Source: an uncultured Ruminococcus sp. (GTDB lineage Bacteria; Bacillota; Clostridia; Oscillospirales; Ruminococcaceae). From it: 34,198 nt of DNA. Location: positions 1 to 34,198 of the forward strand of contig ONMB01000015.1 in NCBI GenBank assembly GCA_900318825.1. Reading direction: 5' to 3'. Under the pieces are notes generated by a model. The model was given only the letters and a program-made list of their open reading frames with translations, did not search any database and was not told the DNA's origin. Shown here one piece after another: positions 7,394 to 15,700 of the stretch (within the stretch, counting starts at the first letter, position 1; each line of letters opens with the position of its first letter). Both the position numbers and the translations under genes were made by a program.

Positions 7394-7645
7394 CTATTTT
7401 TCCCCGGACAGCTTCTTGTAGAGAGCCTTCGCCTGAGGTGTGCTCATCATCTTCTCGACAAGTCCCGGATTGCTCACAGCCTGCCGGAACTTCGCCGCGT
7501 CACGGCTGTTCATAGCTGCAAGCGCACTGTCAAATTTTCCGGCTTCGAGCTCGCTCCGGAGCTGCTCCGGCGGTACCCCGATCTTCTTGCTGACCACTCC
7601 AAGCAGTCCGTTCAGCTTCTTCGGATCAATACTATTATTATTCAT
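7394..7645 (-). CDS. Unknown small soluble helical protein
   Basis: An 83-residue protein, first gene of the four-gene operon. It is charged throughout, with the pattern IGVPPEQLRSELEAG near 25-39 and a Met/Pro-containing C-terminus (MMSTPQAKALYKKL), and has no membrane segment or Cys. The start at 7645 lies 5 nt behind GGAGG; an ATG four codons earlier overlaps the ribosome site itself, so it is rejected. I found no sigma-A promoter before it in the 98-bp intergenic region, although the divergent phosphoesterase has a clear one. A dedicated sigma factor might therefore be used (inference). Confidence 0.75.
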   Translation of the reverse strand: MNNNSIDPKKLNGLLGVVSKKIGVPPEQLRSELEAGKFDSALAAMNSRDAAKFRQAVSNPGLVEKMMSTPQAKALYKKLSGEK

Positions 7646-7684
7646 ACCTGCCTCCATAAATTCTTATTATGTGACTGTAAACTA

Positions 7685-7713
7685 TTGATTTTTTAATTTA
7701 TCTGTGTTATAAT
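7685..7713 (+). promoter_or_regulatory. Sigma-A promoter of the phosphoesterase
   Basis: TTGATT (7685-7690) is 17 bp from TATAAT (7708-7713), 30 bp before the ATG. Confidence 0.8.
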
Positions 7714-7743
7714 GTTTATAACATCTTTTTCAGGAGCATAATT

Positions 7744-8226
7744 ATGCGTATTATTGTTATTTCTGACACCCATGGTGACTATAAAAACCTCGAAAGCGTT
7801 ATTATGCGGAATACCGACGCTGACTGGATATTTCACCTCGGAGACGGCGAAGAAGAGCTCGATCGATTCGTTACCTCTCACCCTGATCTCGCACCTAAAA
7901 TAATCCATGTCGCCGGTAACTGTGACTACGACAGTCTCAGTCCCGATTTCTTCATTCTCGAGGCTGGCGAGCATAAGATCTATGCCACCCACGGTCATAA
8001 ATTCGGCGTAAGAAGCTCCCTCGAACATCTCAAGTATATCGCCCGCGAAAACGGCTGCGACATTATCTTATTCGGTCATACGCACGAGAGATTTGAAGCC
8101 TATGAGGACGGTACATGGCTCTTCAATCCCGGAAGTGCTGGCTGTCCGCGTGACGGACTCAAGCCCTCCTTTGGCAATATCGACATATCTGAGTACGGTG
8201 TTCTCGTCAACATCGCCGATGTATGA
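7744..8226 (+). CDS. YfcE/MJ0936-type metallophosphoesterase
   Basis: A 160-residue single-domain phosphodiesterase of the calcineurin-like superfamily, expected to bind two divalent metals and hydrolyse phosphodiester bonds; the natural substrate is not deducible. The metal ligands are visible in order: DTH (Asp8, His10), GD (HLGDGEE near 32-38), GNCD (near 58-61), THGH (near 84-87) and GHTHE (near 110-114). Length is typical. AGGAG lies 7 nt before the ATG. It is monocistronic with a strong terminator at 8282-8306 and is divergent from the small-protein operon. Confidence 0.9.
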   Translation: MRIIVISDTHGDYKNLESVIMRNTDADWIFHLGDGEEELDRFVTSHPDLAPKIIHVAGNCDYDSLSPDFFILEAGEHKIYATHGHKFGVRSSLEHLKYIARENGCDIILFGHTHERFEAYEDGTWLFNPGSAGCPRDGLKPSFGNIDISEYGVLVNIADV

Positions 8227-8281
8227 GCCGCTTGGTATCATTATATTCATTCCAAAGCAAAATGTGAACTTGCATATTAAC

Positions 8282-8306
8282 AAAGCCGGACTTCGCGTCC
8301 GGCTTT
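8282..8306 (+). terminator. Terminator after the phosphoesterase
   Basis: A 10-bp perfect stem (AAAGCCGGAC / GTCCGGCTTT) with a 5-nt loop is followed by a short T-run. Confidence 0.88.
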
Positions 8307-8382
8307 TCCGTTGTCAGAAAACATATTTATACTTAAATCACCGCCAATATTATGGATAATGTGACAAATTTCGCAGATCCAC

Positions 8383-8411
8383 TTGAATTCGCCTTATTTC
8401 AGTAGTATAAT
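8383..8411 (+). promoter_or_regulatory. Sigma-A promoter of the SulP gene
   Basis: TTGAAT (8383-8388) is 17 bp from TATAAT (8406-8411). The transcript would begin within or just before a small GCGCG-TT-CGCGC hairpin at 8419-8430, which may shield the mRNA 5' end. Confidence 0.75.
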
Positions 8412-8466
8412 TGTAATCGCGCGTTCGCGCTTATATCAACTATATCAGTAAAAAGAGGGTATTGAA

Positions 8467-10194
8467 ATGGAGTCGAAAGCTGTAAAGCCGACCGAAGAAA
8501 AACTAAAACCGAAACTTATCTCGGTCATGAAGAATTATTCAAAGGAACAGTTCATCAAGGACGTTGTCGCCGGTGTTATCGTTGCGATAATCGCACTGCC
8601 GCTTTCCATAGCGCTCGCACTCGCATCTGGTGTTGGTCCTGAACAGGGACTCTATACCGCGATAGTTGCCGGATTTCTGGTTTCTCTCCTCGGAGGGAGC
8701 CGCGTTCAGATAGCCGGTCCTACCGCCGCATTTGCGACTATCGTTGCCGGTATCGTCGCCTCGGAGGGCATGGACGGTCTGGTAATTTCCACAATTATAG
8801 CCGGTATCCTTATGATAATCATGGGCTTATGCCGTTTCGGCGCCCTCATCAAATACATTCCCGGAACTATAACCTCCGGATTTACGTTTGGTATCGCCGT
8901 AACTATCCTCGTCGGTCAGATAAAGGACTTCTTTGGTCTTACCTATGACAGCGAGGTTATGGAGGATAAGCTCGGTCTGACTTCTCCTGTTGAGACTGTT
9001 GACAAGCTGAAGGCGATCGGTCTCTTCATCGACACTACAAACGGCTGGGCACTGCTCGTCGGCTGCATTTCCCTTGCTATACTCATTCTGTGGCCTAAGA
9101 AGCTCGAAAAGATACCGGCTTCACTCATTGCCGTGCTCGCCTGTTCGGCACTCGTCAAGATCGCTGATATAAACGTAAACACTATCGGCGACCTCTACTC
9201 TATCTCTTCAGCACCCCCCAAGTTCTCAGCTCCCGGCGTCTCATTCGCAAAGATCAAGGCTCTTATGCCAAACGCTGTTACTATCGCAGTTCTCGCAGCT
9301 GTTGAGTCACTTCTCTCCTGCGTCGTTTCCGACGGTATGATCGGTTCAAAGCACCGCTCGAACATGGAACTCATCGCTCAGGGTACTGCCAACATCGGTT
9401 CAGCTTTCTTCGGAGGCATACCGGCTACCGGTGCTATCGCCCGTACTGCCGCTAACGTCAAGAACGGCGGACGTACTCCTATCGCAGGTATAGTCCACTC
9501 TATCGTAGTGCTCCTCATTCTCGTATCACTTATGCCCTATGCGAAGAATATCCCCATGCCGACTATCGCTGCTATCCTATTCGTAGTTGCCTATAATATG
9601 TGCGGTTGGAAGAATATCCGCAACACTATCAAGACTGCTCCTAAGAGTGACATACTCGTAATGTTCGTAACGCTGATATTCACCGTTGTTTTCGACCTCG
9701 TTGTCGCTATCGGCGTTGGTCTTGTACTTGCTTCGCTCCTCTTTATGAAGCGTATGGCTGACGTTACCGAAGCTCATAACTGGATCGACATCACTGACGA
9801 TGAGGACACTGATCCCGATAACATCTCTCTCAAGAAGATCCCCGAAAACACAAGAGTATACGAGATAAACGGTCCTATGTTCTTTGCGGCTTCCGACAAG
9901 TTCGGCTATGTGCTGGACGATAAGAAGTTTGACATTCTCTGTATCCGTATGCGTAACGTTCCCGCGATCGACGCGACCGGCGTTGAGGAGCTCAGGAACA
10001 TCGTCAAACGCTGTCAGAAACGCGGCATCAAGGTCATCTTCTCACACGTCAACGAGCAGCCTATGAAGGCAATGTCAAAGGCAGGCTTCATCGACCACGT
10101 CGGCAAGGAGAATTTCTGCGACCATATCGACACAGCTCTCCTCAGAGCCGAAAAACTCGAAAAAGAGATCGCTGCAAAGCGTTCCGTAAAATAA
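8467..10194 (+). CDS. SulP/SLC26-family anion transporter with STAS domain
   Basis: A 575-residue inner-membrane transporter for sulfate, bicarbonate or another anion, probably proton- or sodium-coupled. It opens with a cytosolic N-terminus (about 1-35) and a SulP membrane core of about 12-14 helices (roughly 35-430), including the family's PLSIALALASGVGPEQGLYTA segment near 50-70 and AGPTAAF near 93-99. A C-terminal STAS domain (about 455-560) has the VPAIDATGVEEL loop typical of anti-sigma-antagonist folds. Substrate cannot be told from sequence. Ribosome site AGAGGGT is about 6 nt from the ATG. The gene is monocistronic, flanked by its own promoter and a strong terminator. No sulfur-assimilation or carbonic anhydrase gene is adjacent to hint at the anion. 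Confidence 0.93.
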   Translation: MESKAVKPTEEKLKPKLISVMKNYSKEQFIKDVVAGVIVAIIALPLSIALALASGVGPEQGLYTAIVAGFLVSLLGGSRVQIAGPTAAFATIVAGIVASEGMDGLVISTIIAGILMIIMGLCRFGALIKYIPGTITSGFTFGIAVTILVGQIKDFFGLTYDSEVMEDKLGLTSPVETVDKLKAIGLFIDTTNGWALLVGCISLAILILWPKKLEKIPASLIAVLACSALVKIADINVNTIGDLYSISSAPPKFSAPGVSFAKIKALMPNAVTIAVLAAVESLLSCVVSDGMIGSKHRSNMELIAQGTANIGSAFFGGIPATGAIARTAANVKNGGRTPIAGIVHSIVVLLILVSLMPYAKNIPMPTIAAILFVVAYNMCGWKNIRNTIKTAPKSDILVMFVTLIFTVVFDLVVAIGVGLVLASLLFMKRMADVTEAHNWIDITDDEDTDPDNISLKKIPENTRVYEINGPMFFAASDKFGYVLDDKKFDILCIRMRNVPAIDATGVEELRNIVKRCQKRGIKVIFSHVNEQPMKAMSKAGFIDHVGKENFCDHIDTALLRAEKLEKEIAAKRSVK

Positions 10195-10197
10195 AAC

Positions 10198-10227
10198 AAA
10201 AGCAGACGCCGGTGCGTCTGCTTTTTT
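10198..10227. terminator. Bidirectional terminator between the SulP and TetR genes
   Basis: A 12-bp perfect stem (10198-10209 with 10214-10225) has a 4-nt CGGT loop. T-runs are present on both strands, so it can end both convergent transcripts (stops at 10194 and 10241). Confidence 0.9.
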
Positions 10228-10240
10228 AGTGTCGCAATAA

Positions 10241-10888
10241 TTATCTTTTCCTGAGGTACTCGACTGCTGTATCTATGAGCATCTCGAGTTCCCTTGAACC
10301 CTCTGAGAAATTGTCCGATGGCAGTATCTCGCCCTTTATCAGTTTCTTTGTGAGCTCCATGAGAGCGTGTCCGTAAGAGAGATAGAAGAGCTTGAGATCA
10401 ATGTCATCGCGGATAGTACCGTCTGCGATACCTATCTTGCAGGCAGCATCATATGTTTCAAAGAAGTTCATTATTGACTTCTCATATTCAGAAAGCTGAT
10501 CGCGCGGAACATCATCCTTGATTATCATAAGATCAAACTCTCCGAGAAGGCGCATAAAGTCCTTGTGAGCCTCAAAGAGAACGATATACATACGCATAAG
10601 GTCCTTGACCTGCTTGAGACCAGTCTGCGAAACGAATACAGATGACTCGAATACGCCGCTGAACATCTCGTTCAGCTTATTCCAGAGATGAGTCATAGAC
10701 GCAATGACTATACCTGTCTTCGTGCCGAAATAGCGGTAAAGAGTTGCAACTCCCACGCCGCTCTCATCAGCGATGTCGGACATTTTTACACTGTCGAAGC
10801 CGTTCTTCAGGAACATATCCGCAGAAACTTCGACAGCTCGCCGCAGCCTGCGCATTTTCATGCTTTCGTGTACAATAGTATTATTCAT
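10241..10888 (-). CDS. TetR/AcrR-family transcriptional regulator
   Basis: A 215-residue dimeric repressor with an N-terminal DNA-binding domain. The helix-turn-helix covers about 36-55 (VKMSDIADESGVGVATLYRYF), a textbook TetR recognition region, followed by a C-terminal ligand/dimer domain without a family-specific signature. The start at 10888 lies 8 nt behind GGAGG; the longer frame to 10954 runs into the promoter. It is monocistronic, divergent from the MTA/SAH nucleosidase with 191 bp between start codons. An imperfect palindrome at 10917-10932 in its own leader is the best candidate operator, implying autoregulation. The ligand is unknown. Confidence 0.92.
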   Translation of the reverse strand: MNNTIVHESMKMRRLRRAVEVSADMFLKNGFDSVKMSDIADESGVGVATLYRYFGTKTGIVIASMTHLWNKLNEMFSGVFESSVFVSQTGLKQVKDLMRMYIVLFEAHKDFMRLLGEFDLMIIKDDVPRDQLSEYEKSIMNFFETYDAACKIGIADGTIRDDIDLKLFYLSYGHALMELTKKLIKGEILPSDNFSEGSRELEMLIDTAVEYLRKR

Positions 10889-10916
10889 AATTCCATCCTC
10901 CGTAAAATTGCTTAAG

Positions 10917-10932
10917 TCAGTCGGTCGAGTGA
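10917..10932. promoter_or_regulatory. Candidate TetR-family operator
   Basis: A 16-bp imperfect palindrome, TCAGTCGGTCGAGTGA, pairs at 6 of 8 positions. It lies just downstream of the expected start of the TetR transcript, where a bound repressor would block elongation. Similar GTCGG/TCGAC half-sites occur in known TetR-family operators. Confidence 0.45.
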
Positions 10933-10952
10933 ACAGCACTTTACTTGAACGC

Positions 10953-10981
10953 ATTATAACATATTTTTACCTTTTTGTCAA
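10953..10981 (-). promoter_or_regulatory. Consensus sigma-A promoter of the TetR gene
   Basis: On the minus strand, a perfect TTGACA (10976-10981) is 17 bp from a perfect TATAAT (10953-10958). A promoter this strong on a regulator gene fits one held down by its own product. Confidence 0.85.
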
Positions 10982-11018
10982 GTGAAATACCGAAATATCA
11001 GAAATAAAGATTTTCCTC

Positions 11019-11047
11019 TTGATTTGAGCAGAAATTTGTGCTATAAT
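11019..11047 (+). promoter_or_regulatory. Sigma-A promoter of mtnN
   Basis: TTGATT (11019-11024) is 17 bp from TATAAT (11042-11047), with a 32-bp gap to the start codon. Confidence 0.8.
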
Positions 11048-11079
11048 GTCTATATTATAGTAATAAGGAGCATTTTTAT

Positions 11080-11757
11080 ATGAATACTATTTTTATAGTC
11101 GGCGCAATGCCTTCAGAACTTAAAGATATACGCGCAGCACTCGGTGAAGCCGAGATCAAGCATTTTTCGGGATTTGACTTCTACATAAACAAGTACAAGG
11201 ACAAGACTCTCATAAACGCCTGCTGCGGTATCGCCAAGGTAAATGCAGCGGTCTGCGTACAGGCTGCTATCGACAATTTCAAGCCGGACTGCGTTATCAA
11301 TGCAGGTATCGCAGGCGGTATGAACGCTGCTGTCAAGGTCTGCGACATCGTTATTTCAACGGAAGTTCTCCCGCACGACCTCGACCTCCACTTCCTGAAC
11401 GATTACCCGCCCTACTGCGGTATCTACAAATCCGACGCAAAGCTCATCGAGACTGCTGAAAAGGTCTGCGGCGAGCAGTCCGTCAAGTCCTTCCGCGGAA
11501 GAATAGTATCCGGAGAAGCCTTCATTTCCAGCAACGAGGTCAAGGAGTCTATACAGAAAGCCTTCTCGCCCTATGCCGTTGATATGGAGAGCTCGGCTGT
11601 CGGACACTGCTGCTTCCTCAACAAAATGCCTTTCGTAAGCGTTCGCTGCATATCAGACAACGCTGACGATGAGGGTGCGATGTCCTTTGATGAATTTGAA
11701 AAGATCGCTGCAAGACGAGTTGCAGATGTAGTTCTCAGAATGACTGAGCTTATCTGA
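11080..11757 (+). CDS. mtnN: 5'-methylthioadenosine/S-adenosylhomocysteine nucleosidase
   Basis: Cleaves adenine from MTA and SAH, relieving product inhibition of SAM-dependent reactions and feeding methionine salvage and S-ribosylhomocysteine formation. The 225-residue protein has the purine nucleosidase phosphorylase fold, with the base-specific Glu13 (PSELKDI), the GIAKVNAA and INAGIAGG motifs (50-57, 74-80), SGEAFIS (144-150), the ribose-binding DMES with Glu170, and Asp193 in SDNAD corresponding to the catalytic Asp. These match the catalytic set Glu12/Glu174/Asp197 of the E. coli enzyme. AAGGAG is 9 nt from the ATG. No terminator separates it from the dockerin gene 50 bp on, so some co-transcription is possible. 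Confidence 0.93.
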   Translation: MNTIFIVGAMPSELKDIRAALGEAEIKHFSGFDFYINKYKDKTLINACCGIAKVNAAVCVQAAIDNFKPDCVINAGIAGGMNAAVKVCDIVISTEVLPHDLDLHFLNDYPPYCGIYKSDAKLIETAEKVCGEQSVKSFRGRIVSGEAFISSNEVKESIQKAFSPYAVDMESSAVGHCCFLNKMPFVSVRCISDNADDEGAMSFDEFEKIAARRVADVVLRMTELI

Positions 11758-11807
11758 ATTCGTTCCGCAAAGCTATTTCAGAATTACAAAACACGAGGTG
11801 ATAATAA

Positions 11808-12704
11808 ATGAAAAAATTAGTTTCCTTAGCTGTATCAGCTGTATCAGCATTCACACTTCTGGCTTCATTCAGCACAAGTGCTGCAAGTACGCCTTCCTAC
11901 TGCCCTAAGATGTATTTCAAGGCTTCAAAGGCAGACGGCATTCACCCTCAGAGCAACAGAAGAGTTTACATCAACTCAAAAGACATCAATGGCAAAGCCG
12001 ATATTTCCTTCAATATCGGCTCGTATGTCAGCGATACCAAGAAGCAGCTCTTCTATATGATCGCGCTGTGGGACTCAACTGACAAGAGTATAAAACTCTC
12101 CGGCCTCAAGGATCCCCAGTCCGGCGACAATAAACGCGCATATAATTCAATTCCCGGAATTATCTCCTATGATGACAGCAATTTTATGTCCGTCACATAT
12201 TCCTCCGGCTTATCAGTAAAGCCCTTCACTCTAAACGGCGAAAAATCGGACTCCTATCCGTTTGCAGTTTTCAATGCAACTATCCCTTCCGATATCCCGA
12301 TAGGCATTCACCCTATCAAGTTCTATACGAGCGATGAGCCTTTTGTTTCATCTGAAAAGACCATGATGAGCAGACTCTCTCTCAACGACGGTTCTGATAA
12401 GAGCCTCAGTCCCAATCCTGCTCAGAAGGACGCTGAACCCCTCAATATCGCTGTTTCAGACCGTATCCTCGGTGACATTGACGGTGACGGTGTTTATAGA
12501 GCTGATGATGCTTCATCAATCCTCAGAGCATACACTTTGGTTTCCTCCAACAAGCCCAGCGGTCTCAGTGAAGCTCAGATGATCGCTGCCGACGTTGACG
12601 GAGACGGCTATATTTCTGCAAGCGATGCTTCTTACGTTCTCAACTACTTCACATACCTCTCGAGCTTCGGTAAAAAGGATATCTACGAATATTTCGGTTA
12701 TTGA
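11808..12704 (+). CDS. Secreted dockerin protein with cohesin-like N-terminal module
   Basis: A 298-residue exported protein. A signal peptide (about 1-26, ending STSAA-S) is followed by a beta-rich region of about 185 residues with no catalytic motif. Its ending, YPFAVFNATIPSDIPIGIHPI, resembles the closing strands of cohesin-type beta-sandwiches, where a similar 'dapxGxyxI' pattern occurs. The C-terminus is a type I dockerin: calcium loop 1 at 223-234 has Arg at ligand position 9 where Asn/Asp/Ser is usual, and loop 2 at 262-273 is canonical. If the middle module is a cohesin, the protein is a small adaptor scaffoldin of the ScaC kind known from Ruminococcus flavefaciens; otherwise it is a substrate-binding module. 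GAGGTG is 7 nt before the ATG. It converges with the GH97 dockerin gene. Confidence 0.8.
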   Translation: MKKLVSLAVSAVSAFTLLASFSTSAASTPSYCPKMYFKASKADGIHPQSNRRVYINSKDINGKADISFNIGSYVSDTKKQLFYMIALWDSTDKSIKLSGLKDPQSGDNKRAYNSIPGIISYDDSNFMSVTYSSGLSVKPFTLNGEKSDSYPFAVFNATIPSDIPIGIHPIKFYTSDEPFVSSEKTMMSRLSLNDGSDKSLSPNPAQKDAEPLNIAVSDRILGDIDGDGVYRADDASSILRAYTLVSSNKPSGLSEAQMIAADVDGDGYISASDASYVLNYFTYLSSFGKKDIYEYFGY

Positions 12705-12722
12705 TAACTCTGATATAAAGCA

Positions 12723-12745
12723 ACGGTACCGCAGAGCGGTACCGT
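12723..12745 (+). terminator. Terminator between the two dockerin genes
   Basis: A 10-bp perfect stem (ACGGTACCGC / GCGGTACCGT) with a 3-nt loop is followed by TTTTGTTTTG on the plus strand. On the minus strand the T-run is weak, so it serves mainly the upstream dockerin gene. Confidence 0.85.
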
Positions 12746-12756
12746 TTTTGTTTTGT

Positions 12757-15700
12757 TCAGTTATTTCTGGTATCAACTATCTGACGCTTCATGAGGATAT
12801 AGTCGAAAACGTTTATCTTGCCGTCCTCATTCATATCAGCAGCCTTTCTGTTGACCAGTTTTGTTCCCTCTGAAACAAGCAGCCACTTCCTTGTAAGAAC
12901 GAGGTCTGCGATGCTGAATGTTCCGTCAGCGTTAACATCGCCCTTTATCTGAGTATCCGGGATCGCAACAGCTATCCTGTCAACGTTCGGTCCGTAGGCG
13001 TTGTTGTTGTAGAGCTTGACGGTATTGTCTCCCTTATTCAGCTCAACATCAACATTAACGGCACGGATACCCTTCCAGTCGCCCTTGTTCGCATAGAGTC
13101 CCTTGAGCGTAGATACGAATTCTCCGTTTACGTCAACTGAAAGGTCTCTCGACTCGCCTGCCAGATAATATATCCTGAGCGTGTACTTTCCGGCTTTGTC
13201 CACATTGACGTTGCTGAAGGTTACCGTGTTGTCGGCTCCGCCGCCGATGTATCCGACAAAAGCGTCGTTCGAGCAGTACTTTGCGTCCTTGCCGGTTGTA
13301 GCGACCGCCTTTCCGGAGAGCTTTGCGTTTTCAGCTTCATAGCTCCTGTAATTGGTGTATGGAGTTGTCAGCTTCATACCGTTCTGCGTCAGCTTGATGA
13401 CAAAGCCGCCGTTCGGCAGGAGATTTCTTGTGATGACGTCCTCTGAGGTAAGTCCCTTCTGCACGGTCACTTCGAGATCGCTTCCGTCCTTGTTATCGGC
13501 AAAGATATAAGCGTCCCAGTTGCCGCTGCTTACGAGGTCAGAGAGTCTGATGTTCACTGTTCGCGAGCTTATAGTCGAAGCACCTATATACCAGTCGTTT
13601 CCGTTTCTTCTCGCGGTCACGTTGAACTGCATCGGATAGCCGTCAAGCACCTTCATATCGTCCCATACAACAGGAACGTCGTTCAGCATCGGAAGTGCTG
13701 ATGAGCCTTCATAGGTATATACAGAATGAGCAAAGTGCTGTATGCCTGACTCGATAGTAACGACGTCTGCAAGGGCAAAACCTGCTGTTGCCTTGATGCC
13801 GTCTATCGGAGTTCCGGTAGGGGTAAAATCTGCCGAACCAGCTACATTTCTCGTAAAAGTATAGGAAACGCGGTTCTCGAGAGTCGGGTGGTCAAACCAC
13901 TTGTAATACTCGGTACCGTTTACGGCTTCATATGACACGATGTTCGGATATGTGCGGCTCTCACCTCTCGGGAGAGTACAGCCGTGGAAAAGTACCATTA
14001 TGTGGTTCTTTGCAGCGGTCTCGGCGCACATCTGCATCTGCTTCATAGTCTCCTGAGTGTCGCTCTCATAGTAATCGACCTTTACGCCCTTGACGCCAAG
14101 TCCGGCGATACGCTCGAACTCGCGGACGATAGTTGCCTCGTCAAGGAGAGAGTAATACGGATAGGCAGGATTGCCCTTGCTGTCCTTGTAGCCTGAATGC
14201 CCCTTATTGTTAACGCCGTACCAGAGGTATATGTTTATCCCGCGCTCTGCCGCATAGTCGCAGAGCTCCTTGACCTTTGCCTCGCTGTCGTCCCATAGTG
14301 CCCAGCCGAAGTCAAGGCAGACCGACGTCCAGCCATTCTGAGCTGCAAAGTCGATGTAGTCCTTCTGCGTGTGGTATTCGATAGGCGAATCTGAGCTGCT
14401 GCTCCACCATGACCAGGCACTCTTTCCGGGCTTCACCCAGCTTATATCGTCAAGGACTGACGGAGGATTGAGGTTCTGGATAAGGTCACTCGAAGCCATT
14501 TCGTTGAGGTCGTCACCTATGACGATAGCTCTCCACGGAGTATGGAACGACGCCGACATCTTAACGGTCGTCGTCTTGACACCGAACTTCCACTTCAATG
14601 CACGGCTTCCGCCTGTTGTAGAAACACAGCCTGCACAATAGGGCTCCTCCTCATTGAAAACGTTCGCCTCTGAAAGCGTTACCCAGCAGGTATCCGAGAG
14701 CTTTCCGGTCAGCGGGCAGGAGTAGTCAGCCCATGCGTCGTTCATCTTCTTCGAGGTTATCTCGACCATGTCCCATTCATAGGTCGCATTGGGCATATTG
14801 CCCCAGAATACGCTGTTGTCAGGGAATATTACCTGAGTTTCTTCACTTTTTATCGTCGCGCCGTGATCGAGTGTGTATCTTAGTCCGACGCCGTCATCGT
14901 AAACGCGCATGGTCACGTTGAGTATGGACTTGTCCTTCCTGAGCGGGAAGGTTATCTCGCTGCAATGGTCGCGGAAATGGCTGTGCTTTCCGAAGGGCAT
15001 CGTGTACGCTTCGTCACGCACCACCTCAGTTGCCGAGGGAGGTTCAGCAAAGCCGGTAGAAAGGTCTTCGGAAGTCGTGACAAGTCCGAGCTTAGAGGGC
15101 TCAACAACTGTCTCGCTCTCACCGGAGGTGTTCTTGTGTACTGAATAATAGTAACCGCCGGAAGAGTCCTTCCAGAACTTTGTAATAATAGTTCCGTCCG
15201 GAGAGAGAGTCATGAGTTCCGGGATACTTGTGATAGTTGTGCCGCTGAGGGTTTTAGCAGTTTCAGGCAAAGCGATGTCCGTTGCCGCATAAACTTCAAA
15301 GTCAAAGAGGTACTTTGCTTCGTTCATGGGCAGATCAGCGATCTGAGCGGCTGAGAGCGGTTTGTTGAAGAACGCCACATCGTCAATGCTTGCCTTGAGA
15401 TCATTGTCGGAGTAGAGGGAATGTCCGATAGCGCCGTAAATATATGAGGGAAGCAGCCCTTCGCTGAAAAGGCTCGCAGTCGCTGCATCAGCCGTCTCGG
15501 CTTCGTATGTAACGAGCTTGCCGTCGATGTAGTATGACGTTCCGTCAGGCTTATAGACAACTGAGAGGTCGTGCCATACGTCCTTGTCGGGAGCCGCATC
15601 GAGTCCGAATATCGCCCTGTGCTTCTTATCATTGTCGGTATTACGCGATTTTCCGGCAAATATACTTGCCCGGAAAACGCTCTTGTCATTCACATCGACT

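Noticed and set aside
8419-8430. GCGCG-TT-CGCGC hairpin as a terminator or riboswitch before the SulP gene
   Set aside because: It is only 5 bp, has no T-run and sits at the transcript's 5' end; at most it stabilises the mRNA.
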